DNA of 64,000 bases from UBA6080 sp964607515 (GTDB taxonomy: Bacteria; Fermentibacterota; Fermentibacteria; Fermentibacterales; JCC-6): assembly GCA_964607515.1 (NCBI GenBank), contig CAZSKU010000002.1:90793-154792 (forward strand). The letters run 5' to 3'. Under the pieces are notes generated by a model. It was not told the DNA's origin, ran no database searches, and saw only the letters and a program-made list of their open reading frames with translations. Positions 42,851-50,753 of the stretch are shown here, piece by piece; position 1 is the stretch's first letter; each line of letters starts with the position of its first letter. Both the position numbers and the translations under genes were made by a program.

Positions 42851-43779
42851 ACCCGCCCCCTGTGGTACTCCACCAGGTCCTTCAATCCGGTCTCGAAAGG
42901 TATGGTGGGCTTCCATCCCAGAATCTCCCGGGCCCTGGTCGAATCCAGGCTGACCCTCAGTATCTCCTCCGGCAGGGGAGGACCGTATTCGGGGAGCAGA
43001 TCGGTCCCGACGAAACCACGGATTATCCGGTCCAGCTCGTTGACGCTTCGGCCCCGGCCCCAGCCGATGTTGAAAATGCCGCCGTCGAGCTGGGGTCTGG
43101 CCGGGTCCAGTGCCAGCACGTTGGCCTCGGCTACATCCCGGACGTGGACGTAATCCCTGAGCTGCTCGCCGTCGCCGTTGATCCGGGGGGGAGTTCCCCC
43201 GAGGTACTTCACGGCGAAGATGGCCGTGACCCCGGCCTCGCCCCGGGGATTCTGCCGGGGACCGTATACGTTGGGGTAGCGCAGCACCACGTAGCCGGTG
43301 CCGTAGAGACGCCTGTAGAGGAAGAGGTAGTGCTCCACGGTGTGCTTGCTCACCCCGTAGTGGCATATGGGGTTAATGGGGTGATCCTCCCTCACGGGAA
43401 TGTACTCGGGTTCTCCATAGACCGCGCCTCCGGTGGAGGCGTACACTACGCGCTTTACGCCGGAAAGCCTGGCGGCCTCCAGAAGGTTCAGGGTGCCCCC
43501 GATGTTCACGGAGGAGTCGAAGACCGGTTCCCTGACCGACCTCCGCACGTCCATCTGGGCGGCGTGGTGGCAGATCGCGTCGAATCCCCCGTTCGCCACC
43601 GCCTCCGCCGCCTCCGGCGACCTGATGTCCAGTCGCAGAAAATCGGCATCGGGGTTCACGTTCTCCGGAAATCCCGTGGAAAGGTCGTCCATCACGGTGA
43701 CCCGGTGCCCCAGCTCCAACAGACGGTCCGCCACGTTCGATCCGATGAATCCGGCGCCGCCGGTGACAAGAACACGCAT
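42847..43779 (-). CDS. NAD-dependent sugar-nucleotide epimerase (GalE-like, extended SDR)
   Basis: A 310-residue extended short-chain dehydrogenase: VTGGAGFIGSN nucleotide loop, CHHAAQMDVRRSV, ASTGGAVYGE and the catalytic Y-x3-K in YGVSKHTVE, LRYPNVYGPRQ. This is the UDP-glucose/UDP-GlcNAc 4-epimerase-like group; because gmhB follows, a heptose (HldD-type) or other LPS sugar role is possible, but the sequence looks GalE-like. ATG 43779 is chosen over TTG 43785 because AGGAGG lies six bases before it. The ribosome-binding site is inside a hairpin stem (see that entry). Confidence 0.88.
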   Translation of the reverse strand: MRVLVTGGAGFIGSNVADRLLELGHRVTVMDDLSTGFPENVNPDADFLRLDIRSPEAAEAVANGGFDAICHHAAQMDVRRSVREPVFDSSVNIGGTLNLLEAARLSGVKRVVYASTGGAVYGEPEYIPVREDHPINPICHYGVSKHTVEHYLFLYRRLYGTGYVVLRYPNVYGPRQNPRGEAGVTAIFAVKYLGGTPPRINGDGEQLRDYVHVRDVAEANVLALDPARPQLDGGIFNIGWGRGRSVNELDRIIRGFVGTDLLPEYGPPLPEEILRVSLDSTRAREILGWKPTIPFETGLKDLVEYHRGRV

Positions 43780-43804
43780 CGGCAACCTCCTTGACAGGTT
43801 GCCG
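43780..43804 (-). promoter_or_regulatory. Hairpin burying the ribosome-binding site of the epimerase gene
   Basis: In the minus-strand transcript CGGCAACCT and AGGTTGCCG form a perfect 9-bp stem with a 7-base loop GTCAAGG; the stem ends at the base just before the ATG. The Shine-Dalgarno AGGAGG lies half in the loop and half in the stem. This can block ribosome entry, or act as a DNA operator palindrome. Confidence 0.55.
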
Positions 43805-43805
43805 G

Positions 43806-43835
43806 AAGATAAGCAAGTGGACAGCAGCGGGCCAA
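43806..43835 (-). promoter_or_regulatory. Candidate promoter for the epimerase-gmhB operon
   Basis: On the minus strand TTGGCC (43835-43830, four of six), an 18-base spacer and TATCTT (43811-43806, four of six). Transcription would start at or inside the hairpin at 43804-43780. Confidence 0.35.
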
Positions 43836-43851
43836 AGGGTCATTGTTGGCC
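43830..43851. repeat. Inverted repeat upstream of ddl
   Basis: GGCCAA (43830-43835) and TTGGCC (43846-43851) form a 6-bp palindrome with a 10-base centre in the gap between the divergent epimerase and ddl genes. It overlaps the putative -35 box of the epimerase promoter, so it may be an operator. Confidence 0.35.
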
Positions 43852-43868
43852 AATACACGGAGGTGTGC

Positions 43869-44879
43869 ATGAAAGTGCTGGTGGTTTCCGGCGGCAGATC
43901 ACCGGAGAGGGAAATCTCCCTGGTTTCAGGCGCATGGGTCAGGGATACCCTGAAAGCTTCCGGACACGAGGTTCTGGACGTCAGGATAGGTTCCGGCGGG
44001 GACTGGTCGCTTTCCGGGGAACCCCTGGAGATCTACCCGGGCCTATGTCCCTGGAAGCTGGCTGCGGGAGGGGCGGCCATCCCCTTCGATCTGGTGTTCC
44101 CCGTGCTTCACGGTCCTCTCGGAGAGGACGGCACCGTGCAGGGAGCCTGCGAAACCGCCGGCTGGGCCTACGCCGGGGTGCCGGTGATGGGGTGCTCGGT
44201 GGCCATGGACAAGCAGACGATGAGACTTCTGGCCCGGGATTCCGGCATACCCATGCTGCCCTGGGTGTTCACCGACGGAGGCAACCTGGAATCCTTCGCG
44301 GACACCGCCCTGGAAATGGGAGGATCCGTGTTTGTCAAACCCTCCCGGATGGGCTCCAGCGTGGGGATCAGCCGGGCATCCGACCGAAAGGAACTCCTGG
44401 ATGCCCTGGCGCTGGCTTCCGGGTACGACCATCGGATACTCGTCGAAAAGGCCCTGGAGAATCCGCGGGAATTGGAGGTCAGCGTGCTGGGAAACTCCGC
44501 GGGGGTGGGCTGTTCGGTTCCCGGAGAGATAGTTCCGGGAAGGGAGTGGTACGATTACAGCGCCAAGTACGAGTGCGGTGAATCCAGGCTTCTGATCCCC
44601 GCGCCGGTTTCCCCGGAGACTGCCCAGAGGCTGAGGCTCCTGGCCCAGACGGCCTTCAGGCTCCTGGGCGGGCGGGGCTACGCCAGGGTGGATTTCCTGA
44701 TGGACGGGAACTCGGGGGAGATATTCTTCAACGAGGTCAACACCATTCCGGGGTTCACCTCCATAAGCATGTTCCCCAAGCTCTGGGACGCCTCGGGAGT
44801 GCCTCCGGCCCGGTTGATGGAAGGGATCCTGGCCGAGGCCCTGGAGAGGTTCGAGGCCGTTCCAGGGAGGTTGGCATGA
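43869..44879 (+). CDS. ddl: D-alanine-D-alanine ligase
   Basis: A 336-residue ATP-grasp ligase. It has VVSGGRSPEREISLVSG (Ddl N-terminal motif with catalytic Glu), FPVLHGPLGEDGTVQG, VKPSRMGSSVGIS and FFNEVNTIPGFT. It makes the D-Ala-D-Ala end of peptidoglycan precursors; the residue context (YDYSAKYECG) is of the D-Ala type, not D-Lac. ATG 43869 is preceded by GGAGGTG. It leads an operon with ltaE and the lpx genes. Confidence 0.94.
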   Translation: MKVLVVSGGRSPEREISLVSGAWVRDTLKASGHEVLDVRIGSGGDWSLSGEPLEIYPGLCPWKLAAGGAAIPFDLVFPVLHGPLGEDGTVQGACETAGWAYAGVPVMGCSVAMDKQTMRLLARDSGIPMLPWVFTDGGNLESFADTALEMGGSVFVKPSRMGSSVGISRASDRKELLDALALASGYDHRILVEKALENPRELEVSVLGNSAGVGCSVPGEIVPGREWYDYSAKYECGESRLLIPAPVSPETAQRLRLLAQTAFRLLGGRGYARVDFLMDGNSGEIFFNEVNTIPGFTSISMFPKLWDASGVPPARLMEGILAEALERFEAVPGRLA

Positions 44880-45904
44880 AATACAGATGCGACCTTCGAA
44901 GCGACACGGTGAGCGTGCCCTCCGAACCCATGCTCAGGGCCATGGTTACCGCGCCGGTGGGTGACGACGTGTTCGGAGAGGATCCCACGGTGAACATGCT
45001 GGAGGAGAGGACCGCCGCCCTGCTGGGCAAGGAGGCCGGATTGTTCGTGCCCACCGGCACCATGGCCAACGGCGTCGCCCTGCGCTCCCTGGCTTCACCC
45101 GGCGACGAGATCCTTTGTGGAGCCCGGAGCCACGTCTTCAACTTCGAGGGCGCCCAGTTCGCCCTCAACGGCGGAATCCAGATGCATCCCCTGCCGGAGA
45201 CCCCCGGAGGAACCCCCGATCCATCGGCGGTGGCGGCGCTGTTCTCCCGAAGGACCGACATCCACAACGCACCCCGGACCGTGGCTGCCCTGGAGAACAC
45301 CCACAACATGCTGGGCGGGGTGGTGTGCTCCCGAAGGGATACCGCCGAAATAGTCCGCCTGGCCCGAGAAGCCGGAGCCGGGACGTTCCTCGACGGCGCC
45401 CGGCTTTGGCACGCGGCGCCGCCACCGGAGCTGGCATCCCTGACGGAAGGGTTCACCATGCTCTCGGTGTGCTTTTCCAAGGCCCTGGGCTGCCCCGTGG
45501 GTTCCGTGGTGGCGGGCCCCCGGGACCTGGTGGACAGGGCTCGGTGGTACAGAAAGAGGATGGGGGGGGGAATGAGACAGGCCGGGGTCCTTGCGGGAGC
45601 ATGCGTCTGGGCCCTGGACAACAACCTTTCAAGGATTCCGGAAACCCACCGGATGTGCAGGCTCCTGGGGGAAGCCCTGGCCGGGTCTCCAGGGCTCACC
45701 TGCGACCCCTCCCGGCATCCCACGAACATTCTCATGGCCGAGGTGCCCGGGGGCGACGCCCCAGGGGCCGCGGCCCGGCTGGCGGCCATGGGGGTGGGGG
45801 TCCTTCCGGTCGGGCCGTCCACCATCAGACTTGTCACCCATCTTTCCCTGGCGGAGGAGGACGTGCTCTTCGCCGCCGGGGTTCTATCCGGCTTTGGAGG
45901 TTGA
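44876..45904 (+). CDS. ltaE: Low-specificity L-threonine aldolase
   Basis: A 342-residue PLP enzyme of fold type I: DLRSDTVSVPSEPMLRAM, GDDVFGEDPTVNMLEE, PTGTMAN, LDGARLWHA and the Schiff-base Lys202 in FSKALG. It splits L-threonine or L-allo-threonine to glycine and acetaldehyde. ATGA overlap with ddl. Confidence 0.93.
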   Translation: MKYRCDLRSDTVSVPSEPMLRAMVTAPVGDDVFGEDPTVNMLEERTAALLGKEAGLFVPTGTMANGVALRSLASPGDEILCGARSHVFNFEGAQFALNGGIQMHPLPETPGGTPDPSAVAALFSRRTDIHNAPRTVAALENTHNMLGGVVCSRRDTAEIVRLAREAGAGTFLDGARLWHAAPPPELASLTEGFTMLSVCFSKALGCPVGSVVAGPRDLVDRARWYRKRMGGGMRQAGVLAGACVWALDNNLSRIPETHRMCRLLGEALAGSPGLTCDPSRHPTNILMAEVPGGDAPGAAARLAAMGVGVLPVGPSTIRLVTHLSLAEEDVLFAAGVLSGFGG

Positions 45905-45905
45905 C

Positions 45906-46832
45906 ATGAAGGCGGGAGTTGCCGGCGTGGGCCATCTGGGCTACCATCATGCCAGGCTTCTGAGGGGGCTGGCCGGGGAGGTTCACGCCTTCGACACCGA
46001 TGAAGAAAGGCTTTCCAGGGTGTGTTCCGAACTGGGGGTGGCGCCTGCCGGATCCCTGGAGGAACTCCTTGACACGGTGGACGCCCTGGTGGTGGCTTGC
46101 CCCACGAGCGTTCACCACGGGGTCGCCCGGGAAGCGCTCTCCAGGGGAATACCGGTACTGGTGGAGAAACCCCTGGCCGCCACCGTGGCGGAGGCGGCGG
46201 ACCTGACGGCCGTGGCCGGCCAGACGAACACCGTCCTGGCGGTGGGCCACGTGGAGCGTTTCAATCCGGCCATGACCGCCGCGATGAACCACATCCGGCG
46301 CCCCCTCTACATCGAAGCCAACCGGCTGGCGCCCTTTTCCCCCAGGTGCACCGACGTGAGCGTGGTCATGGACCTGATGATCCACGACATCGACCTGGTC
46401 CTGTCCCTAATCCGTTCTCCGGTGGCGGACATTCAGGCCTCGGGAGTGCCGGTGATCACCGGCACAGTGGACATCGCCGGGGCGAGAATCGCCTTCGAGA
46501 ACGGCTCCCTGGCCATGATCAACGCCAGCAGGATATCCATGGAGCAGGTCAGGAAGCTCCGGGTGTTTCAGGAGGGCGGATACATCTCGGTGGACTTCGG
46601 CGCCAAGACCGTCAACGCCCTGGAGGTGCGGAACGGGACTATAGTCCCGGTTCCCGTGGCCGTCACGGACCACAACGCCCTGGAGGTGGAACTGGCTGAC
46701 TTCCTCAGGGCGGCCTCCGGCGGCGGCGATCCGGCCATCACAGGAGTCGACGGCCTCAGGGCCCTGGAAACCGCGGAAATGGTTCTCCGGAAGTCGGCCG
46801 AGAGCTTCAGGAGGATCCGGGAATCCCGATGA
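45906..46832 (+). CDS. Gfo/Idh/MocA-family oxidoreductase in the lipid A operon
   Basis: A 308-residue NAD(P)-dependent oxidoreductase: GVAGVGHLGYHHARLL Rossmann loop, VEKPLAATVAEA with the conserved E-K-P, GHVERFNPA, and DLMIHDIDLVLSLI in the substrate domain. It sits directly before lpxB. A Gfo/Idh gene in this position is known from many lpx clusters, and one branch (GnnA) oxidises UDP-GlcNAc for 2,3-diamino lipid A; whether this is GnnA is uncertain since no GnnB-type aminotransferase is next to it. Start ATG 45906 follows the ltaE stop by one base. Confidence 0.85.
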   Translation: MKAGVAGVGHLGYHHARLLRGLAGEVHAFDTDEERLSRVCSELGVAPAGSLEELLDTVDALVVACPTSVHHGVAREALSRGIPVLVEKPLAATVAEAADLTAVAGQTNTVLAVGHVERFNPAMTAAMNHIRRPLYIEANRLAPFSPRCTDVSVVMDLMIHDIDLVLSLIRSPVADIQASGVPVITGTVDIAGARIAFENGSLAMINASRISMEQVRKLRVFQEGGYISVDFGAKTVNALEVRNGTIVPVPVAVTDHNALEVELADFLRAASGGGDPAITGVDGLRALETAEMVLRKSAESFRRIRESR

Positions 46833-47908
46833 AAGCCCTGATCTGCGCCGGTGAACCTTCCGGCGACGTCCGGGGAGCGGAACTCCTGTCGGCCCTCTCC
46901 GCCGAGCGCCGGATGGAGGCGTTCGGCATGGGGGGCGAGGCCCTGGCCCGGGCTGGAATGGAGATAGGGGTGAACATCTCGGGGCTGTCGGTAATGGGGT
47001 TCACCGATGTTCTTCCGGCCCTGCCCCGGGTGCTGGCCGCGGAGCGTGCCCTGAAAAGAATGGCCCTGGAGAGGAATCCCCGGGTGCTGATTCTGGTGGA
47101 TTTCCCCGGCTTCAACATGAGGCTGGGTTCCTGGGCGATGAGGCGGGGCATGCGGGTGGTGCAGTACATCGCGCCCCAGATGTGGGCCTGGGGACCATGG
47201 AGAACCCCCAGGCTGGCATCCTCCTGCGGGCTGCTCCTCGTGATACTGCCCTTCGAGGAGGAGTTCTTCCGGGAGAGGGGAATCAGGGCCGTTTTCACGG
47301 GCCACCCCCTGGCGGACGCCGTGCCCCGGCCGAGACCCAGGCCCCAGGGTCCCCCGGAGGTGGCGCTTCTTCCGGGCAGCAGGACCCGGGAGGTGAAGGC
47401 GCTCCTGCCGGAGATGCTCGAGGCCTTCAGAATCCTGAAGGACCGGGGAGTCGTGCAGAGAGCTTCCATTGCCTTGTCCCGTTCCGTGGATCCCCGGTTG
47501 TATCCCGCCCGGCTCCCCGGAATCTCCCTGGCGGACGGTCCCGGGGAGGCCCTGCGGCATGCCCGGGCGGCGCTGGTCTGTTCAGGCACCGCCACCCTGG
47601 AGACCGCCATGCACGGCGTTCCCCAGGTGGTCTGCTATCGCACCGGAGGGTTCGACTACATGGCCGCAAAACTGATGGTCAGGGGGGTGCAGAGGATAGG
47701 GCTCGCCAACCTGGTGGCCCGCGAGGACATCGCACCGGAACTCCTTCAGGGCGACGCGACGGGGGAGAGGATGGCAGGGGAACTCTCCCGGGTCATGGCC
47801 GATCCCCGCCTGGAGGAACTGACAGGGCTGGTGAGGCGGAACCTGGGCCCCCCCGGGGGAGCCCTCCGTGCGGCTCAGCAGATCATGGCCTTCCTGGAGG
47901 AACCGTGA
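46829..47908 (+). CDS. lpxB: Lipid A disaccharide synthase
   Basis: A 359-residue GT19 enzyme: ICAGEPSGDVRGAEL, GLSVMGFTDVLPALPRV, LVDFPGFNMRL, YIAPQMWAWGPWR, FTGHPLAD, LLPGSRTREV and CSGTATLETAMHGVPQVVCY. It joins UDP-diacylglucosamine and lipid X into the tetraacyldisaccharide. ATGA overlap upstream and GTGA overlap downstream with the acyltransferase-Kdo transferase fusion. Confidence 0.95.
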   Translation: MKALICAGEPSGDVRGAELLSALSAERRMEAFGMGGEALARAGMEIGVNISGLSVMGFTDVLPALPRVLAAERALKRMALERNPRVLILVDFPGFNMRLGSWAMRRGMRVVQYIAPQMWAWGPWRTPRLASSCGLLLVILPFEEEFFRERGIRAVFTGHPLADAVPRPRPRPQGPPEVALLPGSRTREVKALLPEMLEAFRILKDRGVVQRASIALSRSVDPRLYPARLPGISLADGPGEALRHARAALVCSGTATLETAMHGVPQVVCYRTGGFDYMAAKLMVRGVQRIGLANLVAREDIAPELLQGDATGERMAGELSRVMADPRLEELTGLVRRNLGPPGGALRAAQQIMAFLEEP

Positions 47909-49677
47909 GGTTCCCCGTATCCGCGGGAAGGATTCTGGTGACCCTTCTGGGGAAGAGCTGGAGGGTCGAGAGGCTTAGGCCTTCCGCGGGAAAACCCTGC
48001 GGAAGGGTTCTCTACGGTTTCTGGCACGGCGTTCAGTTCCCCCTGCTGTTCACCCATCGCCGCAGGGGCATCACGGTGATGGTCAGCAGGAGCCGCGACG
48101 GCGAACTCATTTCCGGTCTGCTCCACTCGATGGGTTTCTTCACGGTCAGGGGAAGCTCCTCCCGGGGCGGCGCCCGCGCGGCGTCGGAACTGGTATGCGC
48201 CTTGTCCGGGGGCGACGGCGCCATAACTCCGGACGGCCCCCGGGGCCCCCGGGAGATTGCCAAACCCGGTATAACCGCCATCGCCAGGATAGCCGGAATC
48301 CCTGTGCAGACCATGGGGGTGGCCGCCTGGCCCGCGGTGAGGCTGGGAAGCTGGGACCGTTTCATGATTCCCCTTCCCGGAAGCAGGGTGGCGGTGGCCG
48401 AAGGGATACCCATCACACCGGAACGTCTCACCCACGGGGCGGTGAACGCCGAGATGCGCCGCACCGCAGCGGTCGCGGCGCTGGCGGTTTCCCCCGGGGC
48501 GTCTCTGCAGGCGGGGATTGCGGGGATCCTCGGGGCGGCGGCATGCCCGGTGCTTCTCCTGCGCCCCGAAGAGGAGCGCCGGGAAAGGTCGGGCATCTGC
48601 TCACCGAAATCCCCAAGGCCCGCGTGGCTTCACGGTTCCTCTCTCGGCGAAATCAGAGGACTCCTGCCGGTGGCTGAAAGGCTTGGCGGAAGGGGAGTGC
48701 CGGTATACTTCACCTGCTTCACCCCCTCGGGCAAAGCCTTCATCCGCCGGGAAGGGCTGCAGGGGGGCTTCCTGCCGCTGGACACCCCGGGCTGCGTCCG
48801 AAGATTCCTCAGGGGGCTCGATCCCCGGCTCCTGATCCTGGCGGAGACGGAAATCTGGCCCGTCCTTCTCCGGGAAACGGTTCTCAGGGGCATTCCCACG
48901 GGAATGGTCAACGCCAGGCTGTCCCGAAGGAGCGTAAGGGGATATTCTCTCATAAGAAGATACGTTGCCGGTGTTCTATCATGTTTTGCCGGAATTCTGT
49001 GCAGAACCCCGGAGGACGCCTCGGCCTTCGAAGGGCTAGGGGTGGATCCCCGGATTCTCTCCGTGGCCGGAGACGGAAAGGCCCTGGCGAGACCCGGCTC
49101 TCCGGACCCTTCCTGGAGGGGAATGCTGGTCCCCGGGCTGAGGTACGTGGTGGCGGGATCCACCCGGGAGGACGAGGAGGAGTTCGTCCTGAGGGCCGCC
49201 CGTCGGGCGGGGATGGGGGTGATACTGGCGCCGAGGCACCCGGGCCGGCTTGCCGATGTGCTCAATGCCGCGGAAAGGCTTGGATGGCGGACGGCTCTGT
49301 GGAGCAGGAGCCCGGGGCCGTCGGAATGCATCGTGGTGGACGTCCACGGGGTGCTTCCCCGGATCTACCCCATGGGCGACGCAGCCTTCCTCGGTGGCAC
49401 CGTGGCGCCGGTGGGCGGTCACAACATTCTGGAACCCCTTGCCGGGGGTTTGCCGGTGCTGGTGGGTCCTCATCACGGAAACCACGCATCGCTGGTGGAG
49501 GAAGGGGCGGCCTCCGGGGTGGTGGCTGTGGTTTCCAGGCCAGAGGATGCCGCAGAGGCCCTGGCGAGATGGTCCGGAAGGACGGAAATCCCAGGTGAGG
49601 CCAGGAAACTGGCCCGCCGGGGGGAGGAGCTTTTCGAATCCCGGCTCTCGGCGCTTCTGGAAGGGCTGCTGGCATGA
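47905..49677 (+). CDS. Fusion of DUF374 (LpxJ-like) acyltransferase and Kdo transferase KdtA
   Basis: One 590-residue frame with two complete domains. Residues 1-220 are a DUF374 acyltransferase: LYGFWHGVQFPLLF, VSRSRDGELI, ALSGGDGAITPDGPRGPR; this family includes LpxJ, a late acyltransferase of lipid A. Residues 235-590 are Kdo transferase: WLHGSSLGE with catalytic Glu249, LAETEIWP, VNARLSRRS, and LGGTVAPVGGHNILEPLAGG. The usual N-terminal membrane helix of KdtA seems replaced by the DUF374 domain. The start GTG 47905 overlaps the lpxB stop. It should attach Kdo and perhaps a secondary acyl chain to the same lipid A precursor. Confidence 0.88.
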   Translation: MRFPVSAGRILVTLLGKSWRVERLRPSAGKPCGRVLYGFWHGVQFPLLFTHRRRGITVMVSRSRDGELISGLLHSMGFFTVRGSSSRGGARAASELVCALSGGDGAITPDGPRGPREIAKPGITAIARIAGIPVQTMGVAAWPAVRLGSWDRFMIPLPGSRVAVAEGIPITPERLTHGAVNAEMRRTAAVAALAVSPGASLQAGIAGILGAAACPVLLLRPEEERRERSGICSPKSPRPAWLHGSSLGEIRGLLPVAERLGGRGVPVYFTCFTPSGKAFIRREGLQGGFLPLDTPGCVRRFLRGLDPRLLILAETEIWPVLLRETVLRGIPTGMVNARLSRRSVRGYSLIRRYVAGVLSCFAGILCRTPEDASAFEGLGVDPRILSVAGDGKALARPGSPDPSWRGMLVPGLRYVVAGSTREDEEEFVLRAARRAGMGVILAPRHPGRLADVLNAAERLGWRTALWSRSPGPSECIVVDVHGVLPRIYPMGDAAFLGGTVAPVGGHNILEPLAGGLPVLVGPHHGNHASLVEEGAASGVVAVVSRPEDAAEALARWSGRTEIPGEARKLARRGEELFESRLSALLEGLLA

Positions 49678-50753
49678 ACCTTCATTCAATTCACCGCAGC
49701 ATCGCCCGGCGGGAGAGGGGATGGGCCCATCTGGTATGGCTTCTTGCACCGCTCTCCTGGGTGTGGGCCGGCTGGACCCGGGCCGCCAGGTTCAACAGCG
49801 ACATCGGTCTGCGCCGGAGGGTCCGCCCCGGGCCGGTAGTGGTAAGCGTGGGAAACATCGAGATGGGCGGGGTTGGAAAGACCCCGGTGACCATGTGGCT
49901 CGGGGAGAGGCTGGCCCGTATGGGCGTGTCCACCGCGGTGGTGGCGGCCAACCTGGCTGCCCGGAACAGCCGTCCTGTGGCGGTTCTTCCAGGCTCCGCC
50001 GGGGGCGGTTTCCCCCTGGGCGACGAAGCTCTGATGATGGGGGCCAGGCTCCACCCGAGGTGCCGGGTGTTCGCGGGAGGCGACAAGACCGAAACAGCCC
50101 TCAGGGCCGTTTCGGAGGTTTCACCCAGCGTGCTCCTGGTGGACGACGGCTTTCAGCACCTCCGGCTGCACCGTGACGTGGAGGTGGTGGTGCTGAACGC
50201 CGCGCACCCCTTCGGTATCGGGGGCGTCTTTCCCTTGGGAACCCTGAGGGAACCCCCCTCGGTGATCTCCAGGGCGGACTTCCTGTGGCTGAACAGGGCT
50301 TCGGGCGACGCCACGGAGAAGCTGGCCCGGCGGCTCTGCGCCCAGAAAAACTGGAAGGCTCCATTCATCGCCAGCAGGGTGGTTCCCCTGCCCCCCCGGG
50401 AGCCGGACGGCGCCGAGGCCCCCCCGTGTCCCGCGGTGGCCTTCGCCGGAATAGGGAAACCCGAGTACTTCCGGGAAACCCTCGAGGAGGCCGGATTCAC
50501 GGTTTTGGAAATGATGGTCTTTCCCGACCACTGGAACTACACCCCTGAAGATTGCGATACACTCAGGAAGGCGTTGAAGGCCACCGGAGCCCGAAGGCTC
50601 GTCACCACCGAGAAAGACGCGGCCCGTCTGGGAAGGAAGGGCTTGAGGATTCTGAATCCCCTGGTGCTGCCAATCACCCTTTCGGTGGACGCCGCCGGGG
50701 AACTGCTCCTCGGAAGGATCCTCGACCTGGTCCAGGAAAGGGAGACCCGATGA
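49674..50753 (+). CDS. lpxK: Tetraacyldisaccharide 4'-kinase
   Basis: A 359-residue membrane-associated kinase: N-terminal hydrophobic anchor (VWLLAPLSWVWAGW), the P-loop SVGNIEMGGVGKTP, LGDEALMM, LLVDDGFQHLRLHRD, FAGIGKPEYF and TTEKDAARL. It phosphorylates the lipid A disaccharide at 4'. ATGA overlaps on both sides tie it to the fusion gene and to nadB. Confidence 0.94.
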   Translation: MNLHSIHRSIARRERGWAHLVWLLAPLSWVWAGWTRAARFNSDIGLRRRVRPGPVVVSVGNIEMGGVGKTPVTMWLGERLARMGVSTAVVAANLAARNSRPVAVLPGSAGGGFPLGDEALMMGARLHPRCRVFAGGDKTETALRAVSEVSPSVLLVDDGFQHLRLHRDVEVVVLNAAHPFGIGGVFPLGTLREPPSVISRADFLWLNRASGDATEKLARRLCAQKNWKAPFIASRVVPLPPREPDGAEAPPCPAVAFAGIGKPEYFRETLEEAGFTVLEMMVFPDHWNYTPEDCDTLRKALKATGARRLVTTEKDAARLGRKGLRILNPLVLPITLSVDAAGELLLGRILDLVQERETR

